This document shows positions 54,616 through 63,787 of a stretch of 64,000 bases of DNA, piece by piece. Under the pieces are notes generated by a model. That model was not told the origin of the DNA and searched no databases. It saw only the letters and a list, made by a program, of their open reading frames with translations. Origin of the DNA: Oceanibium sediminis (GTDB taxonomy: Bacteria; Pseudomonadota; Alphaproteobacteria; Rhodobacterales; Rhodobacteraceae); assembly GCF_003265325.1 (NCBI RefSeq), contig NZ_QGNX01000003.1:186001-250000 (forward strand), in the 5' to 3' direction. Position numbers and translations under genes: made by a program. Numbering within the stretch: position 1 is the stretch's first letter; every line of letters begins with the position of its first letter.

Positions 54616-55986
54616 TCAGCCCCGCTCGAATCCGCGCCCGACTTCCCAGTCGGTCACGCGGCGGTCGTATTCCGTCTGCTCCCATTGCGCGGCGTGCACG
54701 TAGTGGTCAACCACCGTGTCGCCCATCGCCGCGCGCAGCATGTCCGAGCCATCTGCCAGGGCCGCCGCCGCGCGCAGGGTGGCGGGGATTTCGCGCAGCT
54801 TTTCAGCGCTGTAGGCGTCCCCCTCGAAGGCGGGTTCCAGCTCAAGCCCGGCGTCGATCCCGGCCAGTCCGGCGGCGATCTGCGAGGCGAAGGCCAGGTA
54901 GGGGTTCAGGTCCGCGCCACCGATTCGGTTCTCGATCCTTATGGCCTTGCTGTGCTCGCCCACCAGGCGGAAGCCGGCGGTGCGGTTGTCGGGGGACCAG
55001 ACCGCCTTTGTCGGCGCGAAGGTGCCCGCAACGAACCGCTTGTAGGAGTTGATGTTGGGCGCCAGGAACAGCGTCACCTCGGGCGCATGGGTCAACAGGC
55101 CCGCGACGTAGGATTTCATCATGTCCGACATGCCGAGCGGCCCGTCCTTGTCGAGGAAGGCGGGCGTCTTGCCGTCCACCGACCAGAGGCTCTGGTGGAT
55201 GTGGCTCGACGAGCCGGCGGCGTCATAATCGTATTTCGCCATGAAGGTCACGGCGCGCCCCTGGTTCCAGGCGATTTCCTTCGTGGCGTGCTTGGTCAGC
55301 ACGTGGTTGTCGGCGGCGGTCAGCGCATCGGCGTAGCGCACGTTGATCTCTTCCTGCCCGGCCCATGCCTCGCCCTTGGAGCATTCGACGGGGATGCCCG
55401 CACCGTAGAGCCCGTTGCGCAGGGTGCGCATCACGTCCTCTTCCTTGGCGGTCTGGAAGATGTGGTAGTCCTCGTTGTAGGCGCTGATCGGGGTGAGGCC
55501 GCGATAGCCCTTGGCGTGGGCCTGTTCGAAGCTTTCCGCGAAAAGGTAGAATTCCAGTTCCGAAGCCATCATCGCGGTCAGCCCACGCTCGGACAGGCGG
55601 CGGAGCTGCTTTTTCAGGATTGCGCGGGGCGAGATGGCGATTTCCTCTTTCCCGGCGTGGTCGAGGACATCGCAGAGCACCAGCGCCGTGCCCGGCGCCC
55701 AGGGCAGGCGGCGCAGGGTGTAGAGGTCCGGCTTCATCATGTAGTCGCCATAGCCCTGCGCCCAGGAGGCGGACTTGTAGCCCTCCACCGGCTCCATTTC
55801 CATGTCGACGGTCAGCAGGTAGTTGCAGGAATGGGTTTCGTGCACGGCGGAGTCGAGGAAGTGGCGCGCGTGGAATCGCTTGCCCATCAGGCGGCCCTGC
55901 ATGTCGGTCTGGGCCATGATCACCGTGTCGATTTCATCGTCGGCGACGGCGGCATTCAGGGCTTCTATGGTCAGGGGGGCAGTCAT
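54616..55986 (-). CDS. Glutamine-synthetase-like gamma-glutamyl ligase (copy 2)
   Basis: 456 residues. ASELEFYLF, EAWAGQEEINVRYADAL, SSSHIHQSLW and IENRIGGADLNPYLA mark a catalytic GS domain parallel to copy 1; the family also includes gamma-glutamylpolyamine and gamma-glutamylisopropylamide synthetases. It opens the second GS-ALDH-ADH set and follows the TRAP binding-protein gene after a hairpin. Confidence 0.9.
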   Translation of the reverse strand: MTAPLTIEALNAAVADDEIDTVIMAQTDMQGRLMGKRFHARHFLDSAVHETHSCNYLLTVDMEMEPVEGYKSASWAQGYGDYMMKPDLYTLRRLPWAPGTALVLCDVLDHAGKEEIAISPRAILKKQLRRLSERGLTAMMASELEFYLFAESFEQAHAKGYRGLTPISAYNEDYHIFQTAKEEDVMRTLRNGLYGAGIPVECSKGEAWAGQEEINVRYADALTAADNHVLTKHATKEIAWNQGRAVTFMAKYDYDAAGSSSHIHQSLWSVDGKTPAFLDKDGPLGMSDMMKSYVAGLLTHAPEVTLFLAPNINSYKRFVAGTFAPTKAVWSPDNRTAGFRLVGEHSKAIRIENRIGGADLNPYLAFASQIAAGLAGIDAGLELEPAFEGDAYSAEKLREIPATLRAAAALADGSDMLRAAMGDTVVDHYVHAAQWEQTEYDRRVTDWEVGRGFERG

Positions 55987-56018
55987 CGGGTCACCTGCGG
56001 GAACGAGAAGTTAGCGGA

Positions 56019-56042
56019 GACCGGCCCCGTGCGGGGCCGGTC
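56019..56042 (-). terminator. Hairpin between TRAP binding protein and GS-like gene
   Basis: Perfect 10-bp stem (56019-56028 with 56033-56042) and 4-base loop in the gap between the two genes. No U tract; likely an attenuator or mRNA stabiliser inside the operon. Confidence 0.6.
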
Positions 56043-56095
56043 GCGGTCATGAGCGCGAAGGGGTTGCGGGCGCAGCCCCCGCGCGGGCCCTGACC

Positions 56096-57130
56096 TCAGG
56101 TGTAGCGGTAGGGCCGGCCGGCTTTTTCCATGTCGGCGTTGTACTGCTTGATGATGCTGACGACCTTCGCCTTCGTCTCGGACTCGGCGGCGATTTCGTC
56201 CCAGAAAACGCGGGCGGCGGCTTCGACCGTGGCCCATTCCGCGTCCGGAATGGTGGTCAGCTGCATCTTGGTGCCGTTGACGCGCAAGGACGCCTCGCCG
56301 CCCCAGTACCACCACTGGCGGTAGTAGTGGGATTGGTCGCAGCACACCCGGAACAGGGTTTGCAGATCCTCTGGCAGTTCGTTCCAGCGGTCCATGTTGG
56401 CGAAGAAGGACCCCGCCCAGGCGCCGGAGATGTTGTTGGTCAGGAAGTAGTTGGTCACATCGGCCCAGCCGACGGTGTAATCCTCGGTGATGCCGGACCA
56501 GGCGACGCCGTCCAGTTCGCCGGTCTGGACCGCGACCTCGATATCCTCCCACGGCAGGGTGACGGGGACAACGCCGAACTGGCTGAGGAACCGCCCCGCG
56601 GTGGGGAAGGTGAACACCCGCTTGCCCTGAAGATCCGCGAGGCTGTTGATCGGGTCCTTGGTAGCGAAGTGGCAGGGATCCCAGGCCCCGGCCGAGATGT
56701 GCTGGATCCCGACCTTGGCGTATTCCTCTTCCCAGATGTCCTTCAGCCCGTACTGGTTGAACAGCACCGGCACGTCGAGCGAGTAGCGCGAGGCGAAGGG
56801 GAAGTAGCCGCCGAAGACCGTCACCTCGGTCGGGGAGGCCATCGAATCGTCATCCGACTGCACCGCGTCGATGGTGCCGCGCTGCATGGCGCGGAACAAT
56901 TCGCCCGTGGGCACCAGCTGGTCGGCGAAGAACAGTTCGATCTGCATACGGTCGCCGGCGATCTTGTTGAACATGTCGATCGCGGGCTTGATCACATGCT
57001 CTGCCAGGGCCGGCCCGGCATAGGTCTGCATGCGCCATTTGATCTGGTCCTGCGCGTGAACGGCGGGTGCGGCGAGCGCGGCGGCGCCCGTGGCGGCCCC
57101 CGCGGTCAGAAACTTGCGTCTGGTTGTCAT
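56096..57130 (-). CDS. TRAP transporter binding protein with Tat signal
   Basis: 344 residues. The N-terminus MTTRRKFLTAGAATGAAALAAPAVHA is a twin-arginine signal, typical of the TRAP DctP group annotated as binding amino or keto acids and other carboxylates. LQGKRVFTFPTAGRFLSQFGVVPVTLP contains the conserved Arg region. Third gene of the TRAP unit (small permease, large permease, binding protein), followed by the GS-ALDH-ADH set, so its ligand is probably that pathway's substrate. Confidence 0.93.
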   Translation of the reverse strand: MTTRRKFLTAGAATGAAALAAPAVHAQDQIKWRMQTYAGPALAEHVIKPAIDMFNKIAGDRMQIELFFADQLVPTGELFRAMQRGTIDAVQSDDDSMASPTEVTVFGGYFPFASRYSLDVPVLFNQYGLKDIWEEEYAKVGIQHISAGAWDPCHFATKDPINSLADLQGKRVFTFPTAGRFLSQFGVVPVTLPWEDIEVAVQTGELDGVAWSGITEDYTVGWADVTNYFLTNNISGAWAGSFFANMDRWNELPEDLQTLFRVCCDQSHYYRQWWYWGGEASLRVNGTKMQLTTIPDAEWATVEAAARVFWDEIAAESETKAKVVSIIKQYNADMEKAGRPYRYT

Positions 57131-57202
57131 CGGAATCTCCTTGTCGGTTTCACTGGGTGCTCGGACCGGCCCCCTTTCGCGGAGGCTCTCATTGCCCTCA
57201 AT

Positions 57203-58525
57203 TCATTTGCCGTAAACGTAATTTGGCAGCCACAAGGCAATCTCAGGGAACGCCATCACAAGCGTCAAAGCAAGGATCATGATGCCGACGAATGGCACGA
57301 TGGAACGGTAGATGTCGCCGAGCGTGACCTCCTTCGGGGCCATGGCGCGCATCAGGAACAGGTTGTAGCCGAAAGGCGGCGTCATGTAGGCGATCTGGGT
57401 GGTGATCGTGTAGAGCACGCCGTACCAGATCAGGTCGAATTCCAGGATCCGCACCAGGGGCACGTAAAGCGGGGCCACGATGACCAGCATTGCGGTATCG
57501 TCTAGAAAGGTGCCCATGATCAGGAAGCTGAGCTGCATCATGATCAGGATGACCCAGGGGTTCAGGCCCAGCTGGTCGACGAACAGGTCCTCGATCGCGC
57601 GCGCGGCCCCGAGCCCGTCGAACACCGCGCCGAAGCCGAGCGCGGCAAGGATGATCCACATGAACATGCAGCTGATGCCAAGCGTGTTTCGGACCGAATT
57701 CTCGAACACCTCGCGGGTCATGCGGCGTTTCAGCACCGCCGCGAGGAAGGCCGTCATCGCCCCGATGGCCGAGCTTTCCACCAGCGAGGTCCAGCCGTTC
57801 ACGAAGGGCACCATCATCGTGGCGAAAATCGCCAGCGGCAGCAGACCGGCGCGCAGAAGGCGCAGCTTTTCCGCCATCGGCACGTTGCGCTCCTCCTTCG
57901 GCAGGGCGGGGCCGAGGGCGGGATTGATGCGGCAGCGCAGCCAGATGTAGATGACGAAGAGCCCCGCCATCATCAGCCCCGGAAACACGCCCGCCAGCCA
58001 CAGCTGGCCCACCGGCTGGCGCGCGATCATCGCGTAGAGCACCAGCACCACCGATGGCGGCACCAGGATTCCGAGGCTGGATCCGGCCTGGATTACCCCG
58101 GTGACCATCCGCTTGTCATAGCCGCGTTTGAGCAGTTCCGGCAGGGCGATGGTCGCGCCGATCGCCATGCCCGCCACGCTCAGCCCGTTCATCGCAGAGA
58201 TCAGTACCATCAGCCCGATGGTCCCGATGGCCAGCCCGCCGTTGATCGGGCCCATCCAGACGTGGAACATCTTGTAGAGGTCGTCCGCGATGCGGCTTTC
58301 GCTCAGCACGTAGCCCATGAAGATGAACATCGGCAGCGTCAGCAGCGGATACCATTTCATCAGCTTCATGGCGGCCGAGAAGGGGATGTCCACGCCCCCC
58401 GTGCCGTAGAGGAACACCGCCCCCGCCGCCGCCACCGCGCCGATGGCTCCGAACACGCGCTGGCCGGTCATGAGCATCAGCATCATAGAGCTGAACATCA
58501 GGACGGCGATCATCTCGTAGGACAT
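57203..58525 (-). CDS. TRAP transporter large permease (DctM type), second system
   Basis: 440 residues with about 12 membrane helices; PLLTLPMFIFMGYVLSES, QAGSSLGILVPPSVVLVLY and FLDDTAMLVIVAPLYVPLV are typical. Partners the small permease at 58601 and the Tat-exported binding protein. Confidence 0.94.
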   Translation of the reverse strand: MSYEMIAVLMFSSMMLMLMTGQRVFGAIGAVAAAGAVFLYGTGGVDIPFSAAMKLMKWYPLLTLPMFIFMGYVLSESRIADDLYKMFHVWMGPINGGLAIGTIGLMVLISAMNGLSVAGMAIGATIALPELLKRGYDKRMVTGVIQAGSSLGILVPPSVVLVLYAMIARQPVGQLWLAGVFPGLMMAGLFVIYIWLRCRINPALGPALPKEERNVPMAEKLRLLRAGLLPLAIFATMMVPFVNGWTSLVESSAIGAMTAFLAAVLKRRMTREVFENSVRNTLGISCMFMWIILAALGFGAVFDGLGAARAIEDLFVDQLGLNPWVILIMMQLSFLIMGTFLDDTAMLVIVAPLYVPLVRILEFDLIWYGVLYTITTQIAYMTPPFGYNLFLMRAMAPKEVTLGDIYRSIVPFVGIMILALTLVMAFPEIALWLPNYVYGK

Positions 58526-58600
58526 GGTGCGACTTTCAGGCGGCGGCGCGCGGGGCCGCGACGGGAGCCTCCGGCGGGAGTATTTCTTGGAGCAAAGTGA

Positions 58601-59107
58601 TCAAAGAGTGAGTCCCCTGATCCGGGCGATGTCGCGCAGGAACTCGACGGTGGCCTGCAGCAGCATCAGGAAGATGCCGACGATCATGACGATCTTGATC
58701 GGCCACATGTAGGGGCGCCAGGCGGTTGGGCTGCGCTCTGCGTATTCCAGGGAGTAGGCGGTGGAATTGATGCCGCCCCAGAGCAGGACGCCGAGGAAGA
58801 AGATCAGGAAGAAGATGGTGAAGGCGTCGACCCAGGCTTTCTGGCGCGGTGTCCATTCGCCGTAGAACAGGTCCATCCGCACGTTCGAGCCGAGCTGCAT
58901 CGAGTAGGGGCCGCCGAGGATGTAGTAGGCCACCATCAGGAACTGCGCGGTCTCCAGCGTCCAGAGCGATGGCAGGAAAAACGTCTTGGAAATCGACGAC
59001 CAGAGCAGCACGCCGATCATCGCAAAGATGACATACATCACCACCCGGCCAAGGCGGTAATTGATTGCTTCCACAATTTGTACATATTTTATGACTACGC
59101 TCGGCAT
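58601..59107 (-). CDS. TRAP transporter small permease (DctQ type), second system
   Basis: 168 residues, four membrane helices, with the DctQ-like core WTLETAQFLMVAYYILGGPYSMQLGSNVRMDLFYG. I take ATG at 59107 as start; a TTG at 59143 would add 12 residues without a helix. First gene of the leftward TRAP unit; its promoter must lie in the 126-base gap shared with the glycosyltransferase gene. Confidence 0.9.
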   Translation of the reverse strand: MPSVVIKYVQIVEAINYRLGRVVMYVIFAMIGVLLWSSISKTFFLPSLWTLETAQFLMVAYYILGGPYSMQLGSNVRMDLFYGEWTPRQKAWVDAFTIFFLIFFLGVLLWGGINSTAYSLEYAERSPTAWRPYMWPIKIVMIVGIFLMLLQATVEFLRDIARIRGLTL

Positions 59108-59233
59108 GAGCCCATAAAGCGCTGGCAAGTTTTGCCTTGTCAACGCCTGCGTGTCGTAAGGGTTCCGTGCCGGGTTTGGCGCGGTTGGTTGTGTATTTAG
59201 TGCAAGGCGCTGGTCGCGCCGGAAAGATTTTGA

Positions 59234-61957
59234 ATGAGTACTACGTGTATTGAAGTAGGCCTGTCGTCTTGGTCCCTGTCCGAGTCATCCGAAGTGCGTA
59301 GACGCCCGGTACGTGATCCGGTGTTGCGCTACAGCGATTTCGACGAGCGGTTCGATGACTCCACCCTGTTTTTCGATCTTTTCAGGACCGAGGATCCCCT
59401 TGTGTGGGAGGCAAGCTGCCCCCCCGCGCTGAACCTGGCCGAGGATTATTCCTGGGAGGTGATCGCAGAACCCTCGGGCCAGCGAATCGATCCCGAGCGA
59501 ATCCCCCGAATCATGCACGACCTTCTGCGCTTCCGCGTGCCCGAGGGCAGCGAGGCGTTGCGCCTGCGCATTGCAGGTGTCGCGGAGCAGTCGATCGTGC
59601 CGCAACCCTCGGTCCGCGAGGATTTCGCCGGGCGCAAGGTGGTGTTCACCCTGTCAAAGGACAACGACCTGGCCTGGATCCGGGATTGGGCGCAGTACTA
59701 CGTTCGGGTGCACGGCGCGGACACGGCGGTGATCTATGATAACGATTCCACCCGGACCACCCGGGCGCAGATTGCCGAGGCGCTTGCCGGGGTGGAGGGG
59801 CTCGAGGCCTTCGCCGTCATCGACTGGCCGTTCCGTTATGGACCCAACGACCACCGCAGGCCCGGAACGCTTTACCTGGCTGAGAGCGATTATTGCCAGC
59901 GCGGCATGTTCGAGCATGCCCGCCGCCGCCTGTTTCCCGAGGCGGCGATGGTCATCAATGCCGATGTCGACGAGCTGATCTATTCCGAAAGCGGCGCGCG
60001 CCTGTGCGACGTGCTGGCCGAGGCCCCCGCGGGCTATGTTGAGGCGCTAGGGCTGTGGGTCGAGGCGGTGTCCGACGGGCGCACCGATGCCGTGCGCCAC
60101 GTGGCCTTCGCGCAGCGCGACACATCGGAGCGTTTCCCCACCATGTGCGAGCCGAAGTGGGCGCTGGTGCCCGCCAAGCTGCCCGCCGACGCTCAATGGA
60201 CGGCGCATCGTGTCATCGGGGCCGCGCCGATGGCGGAAAGCGCCGATTTCGCCTTCGGTCATTTCCGGGCGATCAACACGGACTGGGATCTTCACGTCTC
60301 CAACAACACGACCACCCGGCGCACCGACAGCCCGGAGGAGGACGCCCCCCTGTCCGAGATCCCGGCCCTACGCCGCGCCATGGACGCGGCCTTCCCTTCA
60401 CCGGATGCGGGATGGATCGAAACCCCGGTGCAAGAGGATGCGGACGACGCGTTCCAGCAGACGGCGCATTGCCGGATGGAGCCCCGCGATCCCGCCGCGG
60501 CGGAGGCGCGGGGCGGGCCGCATTACTGGGTGCACCGCTCGCACCTGGCCTCGCTCGACCCGGCGCAGGCTGAGGTCGCGGCGCAATTCAGCGAACGCGC
60601 GCTTCGCGGCGCAAAGGGCGCGCAGCTGTACTTCGTCCTGTCCGTCGTGGCCATGCGCTACGACGGGGTCGGCCGGCCCGAGCAGGCCGCGCCGCTTATC
60701 CGGCGCTACCGGGCCGGGGTCGGCGCGGCGTACCAGGCGGCTTGCGACGCCCTGCTGGCCTGGTGCTTGCGCGATTCAAAGCCCGAGGCCGCCATGGCTC
60801 ATATGGCGGCGGCAATCGCCGTCCATCCGGACCGTGCCGGATACCACCTGTTCATCGCCGAGCGGCTGAAGGTGAGCGACCCGGCCGGGGCGCGCCGCGC
60901 CTTCGAGGCGGCGATTGCCGCCAGCAAGGCGCCGGGCTGCCTGGCCTCGGAAGTGGCCGTTCTCGGGGCGCAATGCGCGCATATCGGGCGCTGCCATGCC
61001 GCGGAATACCTGGGTCTGGAGGTTCACAAGGACGTCGTGATGTGGAGCCAGTATGCCGCGTTCCTCAGGCAGACCGGCAGCATGGAAGAGGTGTTGGACG
61101 CGACGCGGATGTCGCTGCTCGGGCGACCCACCAACAGCGAACGCCAGTTGGCGCTCGCGTCCCTCTACCGGGAAATGGGGCAGGACGAGCACGCCGCGCA
61201 TCATGAGGCCTGCGCGCTCAGCCTTGCGCGGGTGCAATACGCCCATGGCACGCATCACAATGCGCAACCCTACGAGCGGCAGATGCACCGCGCCCGCGCG
61301 ACGGTCGCGCTTATCAAGGCGCTGCATGCAAATGGACTGCAGGAGGAAATGGATGCCCTTCTGGCGAAGGACTTCCACGCCGTCGCCGGGCTGGAGGCGC
61401 CGCGCCGGCGCCTGGCGTCGTTCCTGATGCAACATGACAAGCTCGAACAAGCGGACGCCTTCCTCGGGCGGGTGTTGAAGCGTGCGCCTGCGGACCCGGT
61501 CCTGCTTCGTTTTCGCATGTTGGCGCTGCTGCGGCTGAAGCGTTTCGACGCGGCGGCGGCAGCGGCCATAGCGCTGGGCAAGGTGGCGCCGGTGCCGCCC
61601 CATATCGTCAACCGGCTTGTGAATGGCCTGCATCCGGACAGGGATTGCAGCAGGATCCGCGCGCTCTACGCGCTGCTGTTCGCCTCGACGGTGGGCGATG
61701 CCAGCCCCGAGCTGCTGGAAAAGGCCGTCGCTTACGAGGCCGATCGCGGCGATGCGGTGCAAGCGGTGGACTGGGCGCAGCAGATGGAGGCGGCGCATCC
61801 CGCGGCGGCGGAAAGCCACCTGGCCCGAGCGCGGGCGCGCTCCGCCGCTGGCGCACGGGGGCTGGCGCGCCTTGATTTCCAGCGCGCCCTTGAGGTGAAT
61901 CCTGGGCTGCTGGCGGCCCGCAAGGGACTGGATGCGTTGAAGAAAGCAGCCCCCTGA
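59234..61957 (+). CDS. Large glycosyltransferase-like protein with TPR-type C-terminus
   Basis: 907 residues. The first half contains a GT2/GT92-like domain: VVFTLSKDNDLAWIRDWAQYY (about 136-156), AVIYDNDST and the DxD-type metal motif VINADVDELI (about 238-247). The second half (about 450-900) is alpha-helical and alanine-rich with TPR-like repeats. No signal or membrane helix, so cytoplasmic. It probably adds sugars to a surface polymer or protein, but acceptor and sugar are unknown. No other polysaccharide genes are nearby. GGAAAG precedes the ATG. Confidence 0.83.
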   Translation: MSTTCIEVGLSSWSLSESSEVRRRPVRDPVLRYSDFDERFDDSTLFFDLFRTEDPLVWEASCPPALNLAEDYSWEVIAEPSGQRIDPERIPRIMHDLLRFRVPEGSEALRLRIAGVAEQSIVPQPSVREDFAGRKVVFTLSKDNDLAWIRDWAQYYVRVHGADTAVIYDNDSTRTTRAQIAEALAGVEGLEAFAVIDWPFRYGPNDHRRPGTLYLAESDYCQRGMFEHARRRLFPEAAMVINADVDELIYSESGARLCDVLAEAPAGYVEALGLWVEAVSDGRTDAVRHVAFAQRDTSERFPTMCEPKWALVPAKLPADAQWTAHRVIGAAPMAESADFAFGHFRAINTDWDLHVSNNTTTRRTDSPEEDAPLSEIPALRRAMDAAFPSPDAGWIETPVQEDADDAFQQTAHCRMEPRDPAAAEARGGPHYWVHRSHLASLDPAQAEVAAQFSERALRGAKGAQLYFVLSVVAMRYDGVGRPEQAAPLIRRYRAGVGAAYQAACDALLAWCLRDSKPEAAMAHMAAAIAVHPDRAGYHLFIAERLKVSDPAGARRAFEAAIAASKAPGCLASEVAVLGAQCAHIGRCHAAEYLGLEVHKDVVMWSQYAAFLRQTGSMEEVLDATRMSLLGRPTNSERQLALASLYREMGQDEHAAHHEACALSLARVQYAHGTHHNAQPYERQMHRARATVALIKALHANGLQEEMDALLAKDFHAVAGLEAPRRRLASFLMQHDKLEQADAFLGRVLKRAPADPVLLRFRMLALLRLKRFDAAAAAAIALGKVAPVPPHIVNRLVNGLHPDRDCSRIRALYALLFASTVGDASPELLEKAVAYEADRGDAVQAVDWAQQMEAAHPAAAESHLARARARSAAGARGLARLDFQRALEVNPGLLAARKGLDALKKAAP

Positions 61958-62041
61958 TGTTCGGGGGGCTGTGCAAGCCCTTCCCGCATGGTATGTCGCG
62001 TGAAAGCACAGCGCATCTGCGCGCCAAGGGGAGGACAGGCG

Positions 62042-62926
62042 ATGGTGAAGGTTGCATTTCTGGGCATGGGGGTCATGGGCTATCCCATGGCGGGGCATCT
62101 GAAGGCGGCTGGCCACGAGGTGACCGTCTACAACCGCACCCTCTCCAAGGCGGAGGCCTGGGCGAAGGAACATGGCGGCGCCTATGCCGAAACCCCGGCG
62201 GCGGCGGCGCAGGGCTGCGATTTCGTGATGTCCTGCGTCGGCAACGATGACGACCTGCGGTCCGTCATCTACGGCGACGAGGGCGCTTTCGCCGGCATGC
62301 ACAGCGGGGCGATCCTGGTCGACCACACGACGGCCTCGGCCAAGGTGGCGCGGGAAATCGCCGCGGCCGGGCGCGACAAGGGCTTCGGTTTCGTTGACGC
62401 CCCCGTCTCGGGCGGGCAGGCCGGGGCCGAGAACGGACAACTGGCCATCATGTGCGGCGGATCGGAAGAGGATTTCGCCGCCGCCCACCCGGTGATCGAC
62501 GCCTACGCCAAGGCCGCCATCCGGTTCGGGGACGCGGGCGCTGGTCAGCTGACCAAGATGGCGAACCAGATCTGCATCGCGGGGATCGTCCAGGGCATCT
62601 CGGAGGCGCTGTATTTCGCGGACCGCGCGGGGCTGGACGCCAAGGCGGTCGCCGCGCTGGTCGCGCAGGGGGCGGGCGGCTCGTGGCAGTTGTCCAACCG
62701 TGCGGAAACGATGATGGACGGCGAGTTCGAGTTCGGTTTCGCGGTGGACTGGATGCGCAAGGACCTGGGCATTTCGCTGGACACCGCGAAAGAGATCGGC
62801 GTCTCATTACCGGTGGCCGCGCTGGTGGACCAATTCTACGCCGACGTGCAGGCGCTGGGCGGCGGGCGCTGGGACACCTCTAGCCTGATCCAGCGGCTGC
62901 GCGTCTTGGCCGGTGAGAATATCTGA
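62042..62926 (+). CDS. 3-hydroxyisobutyrate-dehydrogenase-family oxidoreductase
   Basis: 294 residues. Rossmann motif FLGMGVMGYPMAGHL, the substrate stretch DAPVSGGQAGAENG and the catalytic-lysine region GQLTKMANQI fit the beta-hydroxyacid dehydrogenase family (3-hydroxyisobutyrate, tartronate semialdehyde and related). ATG at 62042 has GGGAGGA upstream. The HpcH/HpaI aldolase that follows would make tartronate semialdehyde or similar, so this may be its reductase (GarR role), though the two are about 100 bases apart. Confidence 0.92.
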   Translation: MVKVAFLGMGVMGYPMAGHLKAAGHEVTVYNRTLSKAEAWAKEHGGAYAETPAAAAQGCDFVMSCVGNDDDLRSVIYGDEGAFAGMHSGAILVDHTTASAKVAREIAAAGRDKGFGFVDAPVSGGQAGAENGQLAIMCGGSEEDFAAAHPVIDAYAKAAIRFGDAGAGQLTKMANQICIAGIVQGISEALYFADRAGLDAKAVAALVAQGAGGSWQLSNRAETMMDGEFEFGFAVDWMRKDLGISLDTAKEIGVSLPVAALVDQFYADVQALGGGRWDTSSLIQRLRVLAGENI

Positions 62927-63034
62927 TCCGGCGCACGCCATGCGAACAAAGGGCCCCCGCCGGGCCCCAAGGCCCTGCGCCGACGTATCCGGCGCAGGAA
63001 CACGTGTGAGTGCAACCCGAGCCGTGGGACTGCC

Positions 63035-63787
63035 ATGAAGCTGAAGGAAAAGCTCGCCGATCCCGCCCTGCGCCTGAGCATGGAATTCAACACGATTCCG
63101 TCTCCGGTCGTCACGCAGGCGATCGCCGCCGCAGGCGCGGATATCGTGGTGATCGACCAGGAACACGGCGCCGTCGGGCGCGAGGCCCTGCATGCGATGA
63201 TCGCGGCCACGAAGGGCACGGACTGTGCGCCGCTCGTGCGGGTGGTGGAATGCGACACAGCCCACGTCAAACCCGCGCTCGACATGGGGGCGGAGGGGAT
63301 CGTCTTCCCCCTGATCAGATCGGCCGAGGATGCGCGCGCCTGTGTCGCCATGACCCGCTATCCGCCCGAAGGGGTGCGCGGTTGGGGTGCGTTCCTGGCC
63401 CATTCCCGCTGGGACGTGCCGCTGATGGACTACGCGGCCACCTTCGGCGACAGGATCGTGACGATCCTGCTGATCGAAACCGCCGAGGCGGTGGAGCAGA
63501 TCGAGGACATCGCCGCGGTCGAGGGGGTGGATGCCCTCGTCGTCGCGCAGTACGACCTGAGCACGGCCCTGGGTTGCTTTGGCGATTTCGCCGCCCCCCG
63601 TTTCACCGCGGCCCTCGCCCGGATCGAGGCGGCGGTGGCCGCCCATGGCGTCGCGCTCGGCGGTGGGCCGGTGGCGGATGCCGCCGCCGCGAAGGCCCTG
63701 TTCGCGCGGGGGTATCGTATTCTCGGCGGCTTCGACGTGCTGCGCCTCAAGGCGGCGGTCGCCGGGGCGAGGGATCTGACGCGCTAA
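63035..63787 (+). CDS. HpcH/HpaI-family class II aldolase (GarL-like)
   Basis: 250 residues. DIVVIDQEHGAVGREALHAMI and GAEGIVFPLIRSAEDA, with a metal Glu in LIETAEAVEQIEDI, fit 2-dehydro-3-deoxyglucarate or 4-hydroxy-2-oxoheptanedioate aldolases. It splits a 2-oxo acid into pyruvate and an aldehyde. Together with the reductase upstream this resembles the lower part of glucarate or hydroxy-aromatic acid breakdown. Start ATG at 63035. Confidence 0.92.
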   Translation: MKLKEKLADPALRLSMEFNTIPSPVVTQAIAAAGADIVVIDQEHGAVGREALHAMIAATKGTDCAPLVRVVECDTAHVKPALDMGAEGIVFPLIRSAEDARACVAMTRYPPEGVRGWGAFLAHSRWDVPLMDYAATFGDRIVTILLIETAEAVEQIEDIAAVEGVDALVVAQYDLSTALGCFGDFAAPRFTAALARIEAAVAAHGVALGGGPVADAAAAKALFARGYRILGGFDVLRLKAAVAGARDLTR

